Shown here: positions 19,459 through 29,647 of the stretch, piece after piece
Layout of the letters: every line of letters begins with the position of its first letter
How positions within the stretch are numbered: the first letter of the stretch is position 1
Source: JAFMDF01 sp965222705
GTDB taxonomy: Bacteria; Bacteroidota; Bacteroidia; Chitinophagales; Saprospiraceae
DNA length: 64,000 nucleotides
NCBI GenBank assembly: GCA_965222705.1
Contig: CBDCUO010000026.1
Location: 1-64,000 of the forward strand
Direction of reading: 5' to 3'
Position numbers and translations under genes: made by a program
Notes under the pieces: generated by a model
Database searches by the model: none
What the model was told of the DNA's origin: nothing
What the model saw: the letters and a program-made list of their open reading frames with translations, nothing else

Positions 19459-19460
19459 AT
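19425..19460 (+). promoter_or_regulatory. Hairpin enclosing a 9-codon leader ORF and sequestering the start codon
   Basis: ATGATTTTAGC (19425-19435) is perfectly complementary to GCTAAAATCAT (19450-19460), giving an 11-bp stem with a 14-base loop. The last two bases of the right arm are the A and U of the start codon of the gene at 19459. The left arm starts with an ATG opening a 9-codon frame (MILAGTLQS) that stops with TAA 3 bases before the real start. Translation of the leader would melt the stem, so coupling or attenuation is plausible. Regulation is inference; the pairing is seen directly. Confidence 0.5.
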
Positions 19461-22400
19461 GAGAAAGCTTTTTTACTTACTAGTCATATTGTTTTTGTTT
19501 CTACAGACAGAAGTCTTAGGGCAGATTTTCTTTACGGTTGAGCTACAGCCAGACCAAGTCACTTATTTGGTAAAATTAAGACCAGAGGGCGTTTCTTATT
19601 CTACACCTTTAAATACAACAAATAATGCTCAAGTCACTTTTGTTGTGCCTACGGGGGGCTTTCAGGCTGCTAATATTAAGAGCATAAAAGGGGACTGGAA
19701 AAACGGCAATAATGTCATTGCCCCCAGTGAAAATCCCGAAAAAGATTATCTGGTATTTAATCTAAACGGCAATATTTCTGACCTTGATTATGTGGCCGGA
19801 GAAGAAGCAGAACTATTTTCATTTGAAAATGTGGGGGAGTGTACTGGAACACTGGAGTTTGTAAAAAATGATGACCCATTTTATCCGCCCAATTCTAAAA
19901 ATATCAATATTGGCAATCAAATATCAGTATTGGGAGCGGGTTTTGTCAATGCTTTCTCCGGCACTTATGGCGAAATTGCCAACTGTCAGGAATCACAAAG
20001 TGGCGTGGAAGAATGCGGAATTGTCGTGGATACAGTAATTACTCAAAATCCCAGCCAGTGTGGATTGGTTGGAGGAACGATTACGATTAGTGCCAGCATT
20101 GATAAGGATTTGGCTTTGTTATATTCTATAGATGATGGAGAGAACTGGCAGCTCGATTCGGTTTTTACGGGTCTGGTATCTGGAAAAAGATACGTCATTT
20201 CTGTCAGAGATGAAGTTCCCAATTGCTTAGTAGAACATGGCTTCGTGGAACTTGGTCCGCCTTCCGATGCAATTATTGTCAATACAGGTTCGACTCCAGA
20301 CAATTGCAATAGTTCTGATGGTACCATTACGGTTGAGGCTGTTCCGATTTCCAGTAGTGTAATACTGGAATATAGCATTGATGAAGGACAAAGCTGGCAA
20401 GAAAGTAATGGCATATTCAGCAATCTGGCTGCTGGCACTTATCATCCCAGAGTAAGGGCTAAAGATGCCCCATGTTATGATGAAGTGGACGAAATTGTGG
20501 TAGCTGCAGAATGTTCAAACGGAGGACCCGACAACGATTGCGTGTTTACTTACGTACTGGATTTAGAAAATGGCAAATTTGTCGTTTCTGTCCTTTCAGA
20601 CACTACCTTTGTTTTTCCTCAAAACATTACATCTACTGCTCAGATTACGCTGAAAGTACCAACCGGTGATTTTCAGGCAAGCAATTTTGAAAACCTGATT
20701 GATGGCGTTTCATTTGCTGAAAATGCCCGAACCAATGCGCCTTTAGAAGCCCCACAGTACGACTATATTTCTTTTGGGTTAGTAAAACCCGGAGCAGAGG
20801 GTATTTTTTATACTAAAGGAGAAAAAACGCGCTTATTTTCTTTTGAAAACGGCGGGGCTTGTACTGGTGGGCAGGTTTTATTAATAGAAAATAATATCGA
20901 TCCCTTTTTCCCACCTAATAGTGAAAACGCTAACATAGGTCAGCATTTAACCGTTTTAGGAATGGATGGAAGTGGTGCAACCATTTGTATTAACAGCAAT
21001 AGTATTACGGATTGTGGTGATTTGATTGGCCCGGGCGGTTTTGATAAGGACACCTTGTTTATTACGATTCCCGTTAATGAGACAACGACGATTTGTATTG
21101 AAGACGAATTGGAAATCCCCAATGGAAGCATTGGGAATGCATCCCTTTGTAATGATGGGGGAACGGTAATGACTACCCTGACAGATGGCAGTAATTGTGC
21201 AGATATTCAAACCGACGAACACTTTAACCAAACAGAAATAATTTGTATCGTTCATTGTGAGGAAAGTAACGCCAACAGTTGCGATACAACCATTTTGGTT
21301 CTTTGCCCAAAAGTGGATTTGGGCAACGATTTAAGTATATGTACTGGCGAAACTATCGAGCTAAATCCACTTGGCGGAACGGGTAACTTTACCTGGATAA
21401 CCAATGGAAATATAAGTTGTACGGACTGCCCCAACCCTTCCATAAGCCCAGATATGGATACGGAGTATATTTTGATGAGTAGTGATGGTAATGGCTGTAT
21501 GGACAGGGATACTTTTAATGTTTCTATTTTGGCCGTACCAAACATCTCCAAAGTAGCTGCACAACCGCTCACCAACTGTATGAATAATGGCGTAATACTA
21601 ATCACTGCCGAGGGGGGAGAAGGAAATCTACAATATAGTATTGATGATGGTACTACGTATCAAAATTCAACCGAATTTACAGACTTGGGTCCAGGCACTT
21701 ATCAGGTTATTGTGACCAATGAAGATAAAAGTTGTACTGTTTCCTGGCCGGAGGAAATTGCCCTTGTGATAGCAGGTGCTTCAGTGATAGAAGGAATAGA
21801 TCCAATTAGTCCCAATGATTGCACCAATGAAAAAGGCTCTATTCTGGTTCGAGCTACTGTAGATAGTATGGAGGTCATCGAATATAGCATTGATGGGGGT
21901 AATACCTGGCAGGAGTCAGGCCTGTTTCAGGATTTGGAACAGGGAGATTATACCGTTGTCGTTAGAATTCAAAATAGCGATTGCGAAGCGACTTACCAAA
22001 GCAATCCAGTACAACTGATAGAGCAGGCAGCTATTCAAATAATGGAGTCTCCGGGTGATCGAACAATTTGCGAAGAAGCAAGCAGAACGCTCCAGTTGGA
22101 AATCAATGAAAATATTGCAGATTTTAATATCACTGGTGGTCCATTTGAAAATGCAGAAATAGAGAACGGTGTATTGACTTTTGATACTGACCTGGCTAGC
22201 GATACAAGCAGTTACACCGTTACTTTGATCGGTGAAAGCGGCTGTACAATAAGTGACCAATTCACACTAAGAGTTGGCGAAAACACGGACAATTGGGAAA
22301 TAGATATTGAAACCACGCCCGCAAGCTGCGAAAATAACGATGGTGCTATTGGCGTTGTTGTTAATCAAAATAACAATGGCTTCACTTTTTGCTGGGAGCC

Positions 22401-23619
22401 TAATAAGGCTACTGGACCAACTCGGACAGGGCTGAGTTCAGACTCTACCTATAATTTGACAATTACTGGCTCTTCGGGCTGTAGTGTTATTAGGGAAAAC
22501 CTTAGTACAGGGACTACTTGTGAGGTTCCTTCTTGTGAGATTTTTGTTGGTTTGGATACCTTTAATGCAGTGGTTGCAGATGATAAAGTAGCCGTTTGCC
22601 TTCCGGTAGCGGATATGGATTTATCGGAATTTCAGTATTTCCTAAACGGCCAGTTAGTGAATATGGGATTTGGAGAATGTATGCAAGCATCCATCTTCTA
22701 CGGCTATGATGTATTGCTCACACTCGGCAATGCACCTTATCTTCTGGAGCGTTGGACGACCAACGAGGGCGCTTTAATAGATATAGAATTTCAAACGATA
22801 GAAGAATTGGTGACCCAGATGAATCAGTTTGATTCCCAGACTAATTGGGTGTTAGATGAGGATAATAAAATTATCCAGGGCTTTTCCTCTGACAATCAGT
22901 ATGGAAGTTTAAATATTCATCATATTGGTTCTTCAACTACACTGGAATTACAACTTAATAATATGAATACGATGTACCAAAGCATAATTTTTCAGGGAAC
23001 AGGTGTTCAACATTATACAGTAAAAGACCCAATCAATGATTGTGAGGATGATCTAATCATTAAAATACGAGGTAGCCTTTCAAATAGCGACACGATGGAT
23101 CTAGTAACCCAAATCAATACGCCCATCAACGACCAATGCCTTGACACCGATATAACGGGTACCGAAAACCTGGAAATAAATGTTTGTGAAAGCCCCGAAA
23201 CAGGTATTTTAAGCTTAGGCCCCAATAACTGTTTTGATTACATGCCGGGATCAGATTTCATTGGCGAAGATATTTTCTGTCTGGAATTATGCAGTGGAGA
23301 AATTTGTGATACAACGATTATCAGAGTAGATGTCAATCAAGAAGGATTGGTCTTTTTTACCGGTATGAGCCCCAATGGTGATGGCATAAATGATGCCTTT
23401 ACCATTAAAAATATAGAGAGTTTCCCCGATAATAATCTCATTATTTATAACCGTTGGGGCAATCGGATTTTTCAAAAAGAAAATTATGCCAACGATAACG
23501 GCTGGGATGGCACGTTCAATAACCTCAACCTCCCTGATGGAGTCTATTTTTATTTATTAAAAGTAATAGTAAATGGTTCGGAGCAATTCTTTTCTGGCCC
23601 AATTACTTTGTCGAGATAA
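19459..23619 (+). CDS. Large secreted protein with two shared N-modules, SprB-like repeats and T9SS type B domain
   Basis: A protein of 1386 residues with signal peptide MRKLFYLLVILFLFLQTEVLGQ. It carries two copies of the shared beta-rich module, at ~23-178 (SIKGDWKNGNNVIAP, DYLVFNLNGN, DPFYPPNSKNINIGNQ) and ~356-515 (DYISFGLVKPG, YTKGEKTRLFSF, DPFFPPNSENANIGQH). Four SprB-like repeats have the core YSIDDGxxWQxSxxFxxLxxGxYxVxV. The region near 640 has the CTDCPNPSISPDMDTEY pattern common in gliding-associated proteins. The last ~90 residues are a type B (CHU_C / gliding motility-associated) C-terminal domain: MSPNGDGINDAFTI, YNRWGNRIF, WDGTFN, LPDGVYFY. It should leave by the type IX system and be held at or released from the surface. 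It precedes a smaller relative 85 bases downstream, probably in one transcript. Its ATG lies in a hairpin (19425-19460). Confidence 0.9.
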   Translation: MRKLFYLLVILFLFLQTEVLGQIFFTVELQPDQVTYLVKLRPEGVSYSTPLNTTNNAQVTFVVPTGGFQAANIKSIKGDWKNGNNVIAPSENPEKDYLVFNLNGNISDLDYVAGEEAELFSFENVGECTGTLEFVKNDDPFYPPNSKNINIGNQISVLGAGFVNAFSGTYGEIANCQESQSGVEECGIVVDTVITQNPSQCGLVGGTITISASIDKDLALLYSIDDGENWQLDSVFTGLVSGKRYVISVRDEVPNCLVEHGFVELGPPSDAIIVNTGSTPDNCNSSDGTITVEAVPISSSVILEYSIDEGQSWQESNGIFSNLAAGTYHPRVRAKDAPCYDEVDEIVVAAECSNGGPDNDCVFTYVLDLENGKFVVSVLSDTTFVFPQNITSTAQITLKVPTGDFQASNFENLIDGVSFAENARTNAPLEAPQYDYISFGLVKPGAEGIFYTKGEKTRLFSFENGGACTGGQVLLIENNIDPFFPPNSENANIGQHLTVLGMDGSGATICINSNSITDCGDLIGPGGFDKDTLFITIPVNETTTICIEDELEIPNGSIGNASLCNDGGTVMTTLTDGSNCADIQTDEHFNQTEIICIVHCEESNANSCDTTILVLCPKVDLGNDLSICTGETIELNPLGGTGNFTWITNGNISCTDCPNPSISPDMDTEYILMSSDGNGCMDRDTFNVSILAVPNISKVAAQPLTNCMNNGVILITAEGGEGNLQYSIDDGTTYQNSTEFTDLGPGTYQVIVTNEDKSCTVSWPEEIALVIAGASVIEGIDPISPNDCTNEKGSILVRATVDSMEVIEYSIDGGNTWQESGLFQDLEQGDYTVVVRIQNSDCEATYQSNPVQLIEQAAIQIMESPGDRTICEEASRTLQLEINENIADFNITGGPFENAEIENGVLTFDTDLASDTSSYTVTLIGESGCTISDQFTLRVGENTDNWEIDIETTPASCENNDGAIGVVVNQNNNGFTFCWEPNKATGPTRTGLSSDSTYNLTITGSSGCSVIRENLSTGTTCEVPSCEIFVGLDTFNAVVADDKVAVCLPVADMDLSEFQYFLNGQLVNMGFGECMQASIFYGYDVLLTLGNAPYLLERWTTNEGALIDIEFQTIEELVTQMNQFDSQTNWVLDEDNKIIQGFSSDNQYGSLNIHHIGSSTTLELQLNNMNTMYQSIIFQGTGVQHYTVKDPINDCEDDLIIKIRGSLSNSDTMDLVTQINTPINDQCLDTDITGTENLEINVCESPETGILSLGPNNCFDYMPGSDFIGEDIFCLELCSGEICDTTIIRVDVNQEGLVFFTGMSPNGDGINDAFTIKNIESFPDNNLIIYNRWGNRIFQKENYANDNGWDGTFNNLNLPDGVYFYLLKVIVNGSEQFFSGPITLSR

Positions 23620-23704
23620 TCAAGCTTTACTAGTGTTCTCTACTCAATTCCAAATTAGAGCAAAGTACAATTACCTTACAAAATAACAGAATAAAGGCAA
23701 TCAC

Positions 23705-25753
23705 ATGTGCATAAGATATACTCTTTTATTAGTAATATTAATTTTTGCAAATCTATCTATCTACAGTCAGATTAGTGGAAAAATAATACTATTGCCGGAT
23801 AATAAAACCTATCAGGTTTCTATTATTCCTTCGATTAATTTCAGTCCGCCTCTGAGTACTACCAATAATGCACAAATCACTTTAGTCGCTCCTGTTGGAG
23901 GACTAAATGTTAGCAATTTTCAAAGCATAACAGGACAATGGGATGTTGCTTCTATTGTAGAAGCTCCTACCGAAAATCCTAACTTCTCTTATTATTCCAT
24001 TTCCTTAGGTGGACCAGTAGAAGATATAATTTATAATAATAATACAGAAATTATTTTATTTACTTTCCAAAACAGCGGCGATTGTATTGGAGCTATTGCT
24101 ATTATTGATAACCGTACAGACCCTTTTATTCCTCCGAATTCTCAAAATATCAACGTTGGTAACCTATTTTCCATACTCGGTGTAGGGCCTACCAATGCTT
24201 ATAATGGAGTTGCCGAAAGTAGCGCATCCTGCCCTAGTGATTTGGATGTCATGATCAGTCTAAAAGAAAGTATGCTTCCCTGCGCAAATGATGTAACTGA
24301 TATTTTTGTGGAAATAAATGGAGGAGATTCCCCCTTTACTATTAAATGGACCAACACGCAAACGCAAGTAGTAGATAGCTTGATAGTCAACGAAACAAAT
24401 ACTACAGTTACTATTGCCAATGTTCCTCCCGGCAGTTATGATATTGAGGTTTTTGATGCTCGCAATGCAGGGACTACCGTTTCCAGAACGATTAGTGCCC
24501 CCAATCCAATTATTATGGATATGGTCGCTACAAATACCAATTGTGCAGAAAGCATGGATGGAGTAGTAGAAATTACTGCCATTTCAGGCGGTACGGGCTC
24601 CTACACTTACGAATGGAATAATGGTGTCTTTAACTCTACCTTAATTAACCGATTAGGAGAAGGGACTTATGAAGTAACCGTCACAGACGACAATGGCTGC
24701 ACGCTGGTTCAAAGCGAAACGATCAAAATAGATGGCTGGATTGATATGCGTACTGAATCCACGGATATTAGCTGTTTTGGGGAAGGAGATGGTGCTATAA
24801 AAATAGAGGCAAGCGGTAAAAACCCTCCGTTTACTTATGAATGGTCTGGGAATGGACAAAGTGGCAATGATTTTAATCTCAATAATTTACAGGCAGGAAT
24901 TTATGATTTAAAAGTAATAGATGCAACGGGTATTTGCAACCGAACTCATACCGTAGAAATAAGAGAACCTGCCGAAATCACGGTTGAGGCCATCGTTGAT
25001 GGTTTATCCATTTGTGAACTGGAAACCGAAGGTACTTTGGTTGTGAATAATGTTCAAAACGCCAGGGGAGCGATGCGATTCTCGCTGGACGGTATCAACT
25101 TTGTACCAGAAAATGAGTTTCTGGTCAATGCTGGCGATGCCTATACAATCACTGTTCAAGATGAAGCGGGCTGTTACGGCGATAAGGAAATACAAGTGCC
25201 TGCTCCTTCTGGACTGGAATTGGGCTTACCTTCCGACCTCACCCTCCGATTAGGAGATGATCTTCAAATAGCTGCTGACTATTTTGCTACGACCAATGTA
25301 AGCTTTGAATGGTCTCCCGCAGCCGGCTTAAGTTGCACGGACTGTCCCAACCCTACTGCCACACCTACGCAAACCACCACTTACACACTTACGGTAAGCG
25401 ATGACAATGGATGCATTAAGGAAGCATCCGTCATCGTTTATCTTTCTACCACCCGACGGGTTTATACGCCCAATGCTTTCAGTCCGAATGGTGATGGACG
25501 AAATGACCGTTTTACTATTTACACCAGTACCGATGCGGCTAGTGTATTGACCTTACAAATTTTTGATCGTTGGGGCAATCGAGTCTATATTTCCCCTGCT
25601 AATTTTCAACCTAATGATGAGTTTACGCATGGTTGGAATGGGCGATTCAATGGACAAGAGGCTCCTCCTGGAGTTTATGCTTTCTTTACAGAGATTTTAT
25701 TTATTGATGGCGAGACAGAAGTGTTTAAAGGGGATGTTAACTTGATACGGTAA
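23705..25753 (+). CDS. Secreted protein with shared N-module, SprB-like repeats and T9SS type B domain
   Basis: A protein of 682 residues with signal peptide MCIRYTLLLVILIFANLSIYSQ. Residues ~23-180 are the shared module (GQWDVASIVEAPTENP, LFTFQNSGDCIG, DPFIPPNSQNINVGN, LGVGPTNAYNG). Three SprB-like repeats follow, each with xDGxxEI.., YEW and GxYxVxVxD cores. Near residue 540 is a segment matching its neighbour (LSCTDCPNPTATPTQTTTY). The end is a type B C-terminal domain (AFSPNGDGRNDRFTI, IFDRWGNRVY, WNGRFNG, PPGVYAFF). It looks like a shortened duplicate of the gene at 19459. SprB itself is a surface adhesin for gliding, but these short SprB-like proteins have no proven role, so adhesion is inference. 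Confidence 0.9.
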   Translation: MCIRYTLLLVILIFANLSIYSQISGKIILLPDNKTYQVSIIPSINFSPPLSTTNNAQITLVAPVGGLNVSNFQSITGQWDVASIVEAPTENPNFSYYSISLGGPVEDIIYNNNTEIILFTFQNSGDCIGAIAIIDNRTDPFIPPNSQNINVGNLFSILGVGPTNAYNGVAESSASCPSDLDVMISLKESMLPCANDVTDIFVEINGGDSPFTIKWTNTQTQVVDSLIVNETNTTVTIANVPPGSYDIEVFDARNAGTTVSRTISAPNPIIMDMVATNTNCAESMDGVVEITAISGGTGSYTYEWNNGVFNSTLINRLGEGTYEVTVTDDNGCTLVQSETIKIDGWIDMRTESTDISCFGEGDGAIKIEASGKNPPFTYEWSGNGQSGNDFNLNNLQAGIYDLKVIDATGICNRTHTVEIREPAEITVEAIVDGLSICELETEGTLVVNNVQNARGAMRFSLDGINFVPENEFLVNAGDAYTITVQDEAGCYGDKEIQVPAPSGLELGLPSDLTLRLGDDLQIAADYFATTNVSFEWSPAAGLSCTDCPNPTATPTQTTTYTLTVSDDNGCIKEASVIVYLSTTRRVYTPNAFSPNGDGRNDRFTIYTSTDAASVLTLQIFDRWGNRVYISPANFQPNDEFTHGWNGRFNGQEAPPGVYAFFTEILFIDGETEVFKGDVNLIR

Positions 25754-25890
25754 AGCCAAAAGAAAGCTAGGTGCTAAGTTAGCTGTGCATTATTATCAAC
25801 AATAAGAGCATTATTCGAAAACTGAGAGGAAGTCGCTCTTTCGCTAGCGGTCATAAGTGAAAGATGTCCTAGATCGGATAATTATTTGCT

Positions 25891-26682
25891 TTAGTCAAAA
25901 ACCCTTTCAGGCATTCTAATCTTTTTCACGAAACCTTGAATTGTTCCTTTCAAGTCAACTGTCTTATCAATGGCTTTAATAAAAGCACTACCGATGATCG
26001 CTCCACTACTGTATTGACAAGCAGTGGTGTAAGTTTCATGGTCGGAAATACCAAAGCCGATCATACGGGGATTATTCAATCCCATATTATTGATCCGATT
26101 AAAATAAGCCAATTGCATCTCAGAAAGTCCTTTTTGGGCACCAGTAATCGCTGTATTGGACACCATATAAATAAAACCTTTAGTCAATTCATCAATTTGC
26201 CGAATTCGGGCTTCGCTGGTCTGAGGGGCAATCAAAAAGCTGATTCTTAAATCTATTTTTTCAAAAAGGTTCCGGTAATCTTCTTCAAAAACATAGACTG
26301 GAAGATCAGGCAAAATCAATCCGTCAATACCCACGGCTTTGCATTTTTTAAAAAAGGCGACTTCTCCGTAACGCATCACTTGATTAAAATTACCCATTAG
26401 AATTAGCGGAATTTGGGTCTTTTTTCGCACAGCGGCTACTTGTTTAAATAGCAAGGGCAAAGTCATACCATTTTTTAGGGCAGCCATCCCACTTTTTTGG
26501 ATCGTTGGTCCATCCGCTAAAGGATCTGAATAGGGCATTCCTATTTCTATCATGTCCACTCCTGCGGCTTCTAAAGTAAGAATGATCTCTTCGGCATCGT
26601 GCAGTTTGGGATGTCCCGCTGTGAAGTAGATATTCAGGAGGTTTTTATTTTTTCTAGTAAAAAGTTGATCTAGTCTATTCAT
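25891..26682 (-). CDS. trpA: Tryptophan synthase alpha subunit
   Basis: 263 residues, the usual length. It cleaves indole-3-glycerol phosphate to indole and glyceraldehyde 3-phosphate, and indole is channelled to TrpB. The TIM barrel shows the catalytic Glu46 in MIEIGMPYSDP and Asp57 in PLADGPTIQKSG, followed by LMGNFNQV, GLILPDLPV, FLIAPQTS and VSNTAITG. The start is ATG 26682. It is the last gene of the trp cluster, but it is separated from trpB by a TonB-dependent receptor gene whose stop is only 27 bases before this start, which suggests co-transcription of receptor and trpA. Confidence 0.97.
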   Translation of the reverse strand: MNRLDQLFTRKNKNLLNIYFTAGHPKLHDAEEIILTLEAAGVDMIEIGMPYSDPLADGPTIQKSGMAALKNGMTLPLLFKQVAAVRKKTQIPLILMGNFNQVMRYGEVAFFKKCKAVGIDGLILPDLPVYVFEEDYRNLFEKIDLRISFLIAPQTSEARIRQIDELTKGFIYMVSNTAITGAQKGLSEMQLAYFNRINNMGLNNPRMIGFGISDHETYTTACQYSSGAIIGSAFIKAIDKTVDLKGTIQGFVKKIRMPERVFD

Positions 26683-26709
26683 TATTTCTGAAAAGATTTT
26701 TCCTTCAAG

Positions 26710-29565
26710 TTAAAAATCATAGCCCACTTTCAAATAAATGGAACGGGGGCTTATAGGAAATACGACAAACGAGGCATTGGGGTTTTGAGCGATGTATGCT
26801 GGGGTGGCTGCATTAGCATTACTCCCAAATTCATTCGGTCCAAAGAAATTCATCAAGCCAGCTGAATTCAACAAATTATTTCCAATCAAGGAAATATTAA
26901 TACTTCGATTTATTTGATAATTCACTCCTGCATGAACAGTAGAAAAGGCGGGCAGTTGAAAGGCATTGGCATAGTTTCCTTCCCGTTCTCCCATATACCG
27001 CCAAGCTACAAAAGCTTCCAAATTTTTATTGGTATAAATAGGGCTTATTTCTAGCATTATATTGGGATTATGCGGTAAGGCTTTACCAGAATAATCCAAT
27101 GTAAAATCATCGTTAGATTCTATCGTTTCATTGGCATTATAGAAGGTAAAACTTATGGCCTTTCCCTTTTGAAGAGTAGCTGTAAAATTTATGTGGAAAT
27201 TTTTAAGCAAAGCCCAATCACTTTCGACTTCAAGGCCATAAGTCTTTGCTTCATTAAATTGAGTCGGTGTGAAAAAGATGTTGCCGCTTGCCTGATCCAA
27301 AACAAATTCTGAAAAAGGCACCTTACCCAACTGGCTCCAAAATGCAGTAGAAAACAAACTGAATTTTGGAGCCAGGAATTTAAATCCAAATTCATATTGC
27401 CAGATATCTTGCACGGCACCTTTTCTATCAATAGGAATGCCGTCAAAATTATTAAAATAATAATTCATTTCGGGTGCTTTATGTCCATGGGACATACGTC
27501 CAAATAAAGCCATATCTTCTGATAATTGGTGATTGATGCCTAAAGACCAAGAAAAAGAATGGTAGGTGAAATTAAAAGGATCTTTTACAGCATCGGCCAA
27601 TAAAACGGAATTGTCGTAAGCAGTCAACTCATTACCGTCAAGGCCACCAAGTGCAAAGGTTGGACTTGCCCGATCTTTTTCTCCTTTATGTCGAATAAGG
27701 TCATAACGCAATCCTAGATCAATAATCATTTTTTCATCCGCGTAAAAACGATCATTTATAGAAAGACCTAACTGAGCAATAGAAGCATTTGCCCGATTGT
27801 ACAGTAGTCCACCATAATTAGAAATACCTGTCGGGTCAGACAATTGGACGATTGGCATATCGGGATTTTCTAAGGTCACTGTTAATGCCTGCGGACTATT
27901 TTCATAGGTAGCATAGGCAAAACTAGCAGAGGTGAAAGATTCAATATCCGAATAGGCGGCATATATACCTCCCGTAATCTTGTGGCTGTCAAATTGTTTA
28001 CTAAGAGTGAGTTGCTCCATTAGTTCTGTAGCTTCATCCAATTTTTTCCAGGGGGCGATGCCCAAAATAGCATCATTGGGCAGACTACCTTCTAAATACT
28101 CAAAAGAAGGAGCTTGCCCTTGAAAGACATTGAGGATGCCAAAATTATTTACCCTGGCCAGAACATCATTCGTTTGAGCATCTCGAAACACGACCTGCCC
28201 CAAAGGAATATTCATAAAATTTGGATCGATGCCATTCAATAAATACGGAAAAAAGCCTTCTAATCCTAGTGGTTGATTAGCAATGCTTGATTGCCAATGC
28301 GCGCTTTTATTGCTGATCTTTAAGTTGCCCTGGAGATTCCAGTCATTAAACTCCTTCCCAAAAGCCAAACCCAATGCGAGGTCTTTGGTTTGTACACCTT
28401 TATTGGTATTGTACCCATAGGTTGCATCGGCGTCCTTTCCAGCGAAACGGCCATCTGCAATATAGGTAGAAATTTTCGGTAAATTTAAAGCAGTATAATT
28501 AAAACGTTGTCCAAAGGCTGGTTGTGGATCTGTCCAGTTAATAGCCGCCAAACCCTGATAGCGATTGACTTTATCATTTAAATACTTAGCATAAATTTTA
28601 AAATAGCTATTCGGAGAAGTGCGAACAATGTTTCCTTTTAGTTGCCCTCCATTGCCCCAGGTAATATCCGTATTTCTTGCCCCTTGGTCATAGCGATAAA
28701 ACCCACCTATACTATAAGTCCAGGTATTGTTTAAAGGGCCGCCTATACTCAAATCATAGCGCAGTAAGGGGTTGCTTTCTCCTTGTAATGCGCCTGTTAT
28801 CAGCATTTGTCCGGCAAATTCATTCGCCCCCGTTTTTGAAATAAAGTTAAAAGTACCGCCTGGCGCATTGGTATTGGTGGTAGCTGCAGACCCGCCCCGA
28901 ATTGCCTCCAAGCGATGGACTGTCTGGTCCACTCGATGAAATAGGTCCGGTCCATAATAGGTAGTATGGTAGTTTGTAACAGGTAAGCCGTCCTCTTGCA
29001 AGGACATATAGTACCAGCCAATATCGTCTTCCGCAGAAGCAGCAATACCTCTGGAATAAACCCGCGTAAATATTTCTCCAGCCGAAGCGTCTGCAAAAGT
29101 GCCAGGTACTGCTTTTAATAAATCCGCCGTGCCAAAAGCGGTTCGACTTTGAATGTTTTTCTGAGTAAGCGTGGTACTGGCAACAGAGGATTCCAGCTTT
29201 GAGGCTTCATTGAATGTACCCGTAACGATTATGCTTCCCAACTCCAAAGGGTCCGGGCTCAATTGGATCATTAAATCCGTGATGCTGTTGCCAATCTCAA
29301 CTAATTTTTTCTGTGTTTTTAACCCTAAATAGGAAATGACCAAATTATAGGTCCCCGATTCGGGGACTTGTAATTCAAATTTACCGAATTCATTGCTTAG
29401 AGTACCTTTATTTAGGTGCTCTACTATTATGCTTGCACCGCTTAGTATCCCGCCATTTGTATCTGTAATTGTACCTGAAATAGTAGATTGTGCCCAACTT
29501 GCAATAGATAAGAATACTGCCATTAAAAAAAACAAGGCTTTTTGTATCCTAAATTTATTATTCAT
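26710..29565 (-). CDS. TonB-dependent receptor inside the trp cluster
   Basis: A protein of 951 residues. The signal peptide ends SIASWAQ. A carboxypeptidase-like regulatory (CarboxypepD_reg / beta-sandwich) domain at ~27-105 starts STISGTITDTNGG. The plug domain (~115-230) contains LLKAVPGTFADA and RGIAASAEDD. The rest is a 22-strand-type outer-membrane barrel that ends in an aromatic residue (LKVGYDF). It should import a large or scarce ligand across the outer membrane using TonB energy. The plug and barrel resemble the siderophore/metal group more than SusC, as there is no adjacent SusD. It lies between trpB (82 bases upstream) and trpA (27 bases downstream) on the same strand. The substrate cannot be read from the sequence. 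Confidence 0.9.
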   Translation of the reverse strand: MNNKFRIQKALFFLMAVFLSIASWAQSTISGTITDTNGGILSGASIIVEHLNKGTLSNEFGKFELQVPESGTYNLVISYLGLKTQKKLVEIGNSITDLMIQLSPDPLELGSIIVTGTFNEASKLESSVASTTLTQKNIQSRTAFGTADLLKAVPGTFADASAGEIFTRVYSRGIAASAEDDIGWYYMSLQEDGLPVTNYHTTYYGPDLFHRVDQTVHRLEAIRGGSAATTNTNAPGGTFNFISKTGANEFAGQMLITGALQGESNPLLRYDLSIGGPLNNTWTYSIGGFYRYDQGARNTDITWGNGGQLKGNIVRTSPNSYFKIYAKYLNDKVNRYQGLAAINWTDPQPAFGQRFNYTALNLPKISTYIADGRFAGKDADATYGYNTNKGVQTKDLALGLAFGKEFNDWNLQGNLKISNKSAHWQSSIANQPLGLEGFFPYLLNGIDPNFMNIPLGQVVFRDAQTNDVLARVNNFGILNVFQGQAPSFEYLEGSLPNDAILGIAPWKKLDEATELMEQLTLSKQFDSHKITGGIYAAYSDIESFTSASFAYATYENSPQALTVTLENPDMPIVQLSDPTGISNYGGLLYNRANASIAQLGLSINDRFYADEKMIIDLGLRYDLIRHKGEKDRASPTFALGGLDGNELTAYDNSVLLADAVKDPFNFTYHSFSWSLGINHQLSEDMALFGRMSHGHKAPEMNYYFNNFDGIPIDRKGAVQDIWQYEFGFKFLAPKFSLFSTAFWSQLGKVPFSEFVLDQASGNIFFTPTQFNEAKTYGLEVESDWALLKNFHINFTATLQKGKAISFTFYNANETIESNDDFTLDYSGKALPHNPNIMLEISPIYTNKNLEAFVAWRYMGEREGNYANAFQLPAFSTVHAGVNYQINRSINISLIGNNLLNSAGLMNFFGPNEFGSNANAATPAYIAQNPNASFVVFPISPRSIYLKVGYDF

Positions 29566-29647
29566 AAAGAATATATTTTTGATTGTTAACCCAACGAGAA
29601 AGGGAGAGAAAAGTTAAAAGCGGGGAGAAAATGTAGCGTGATCCGGT

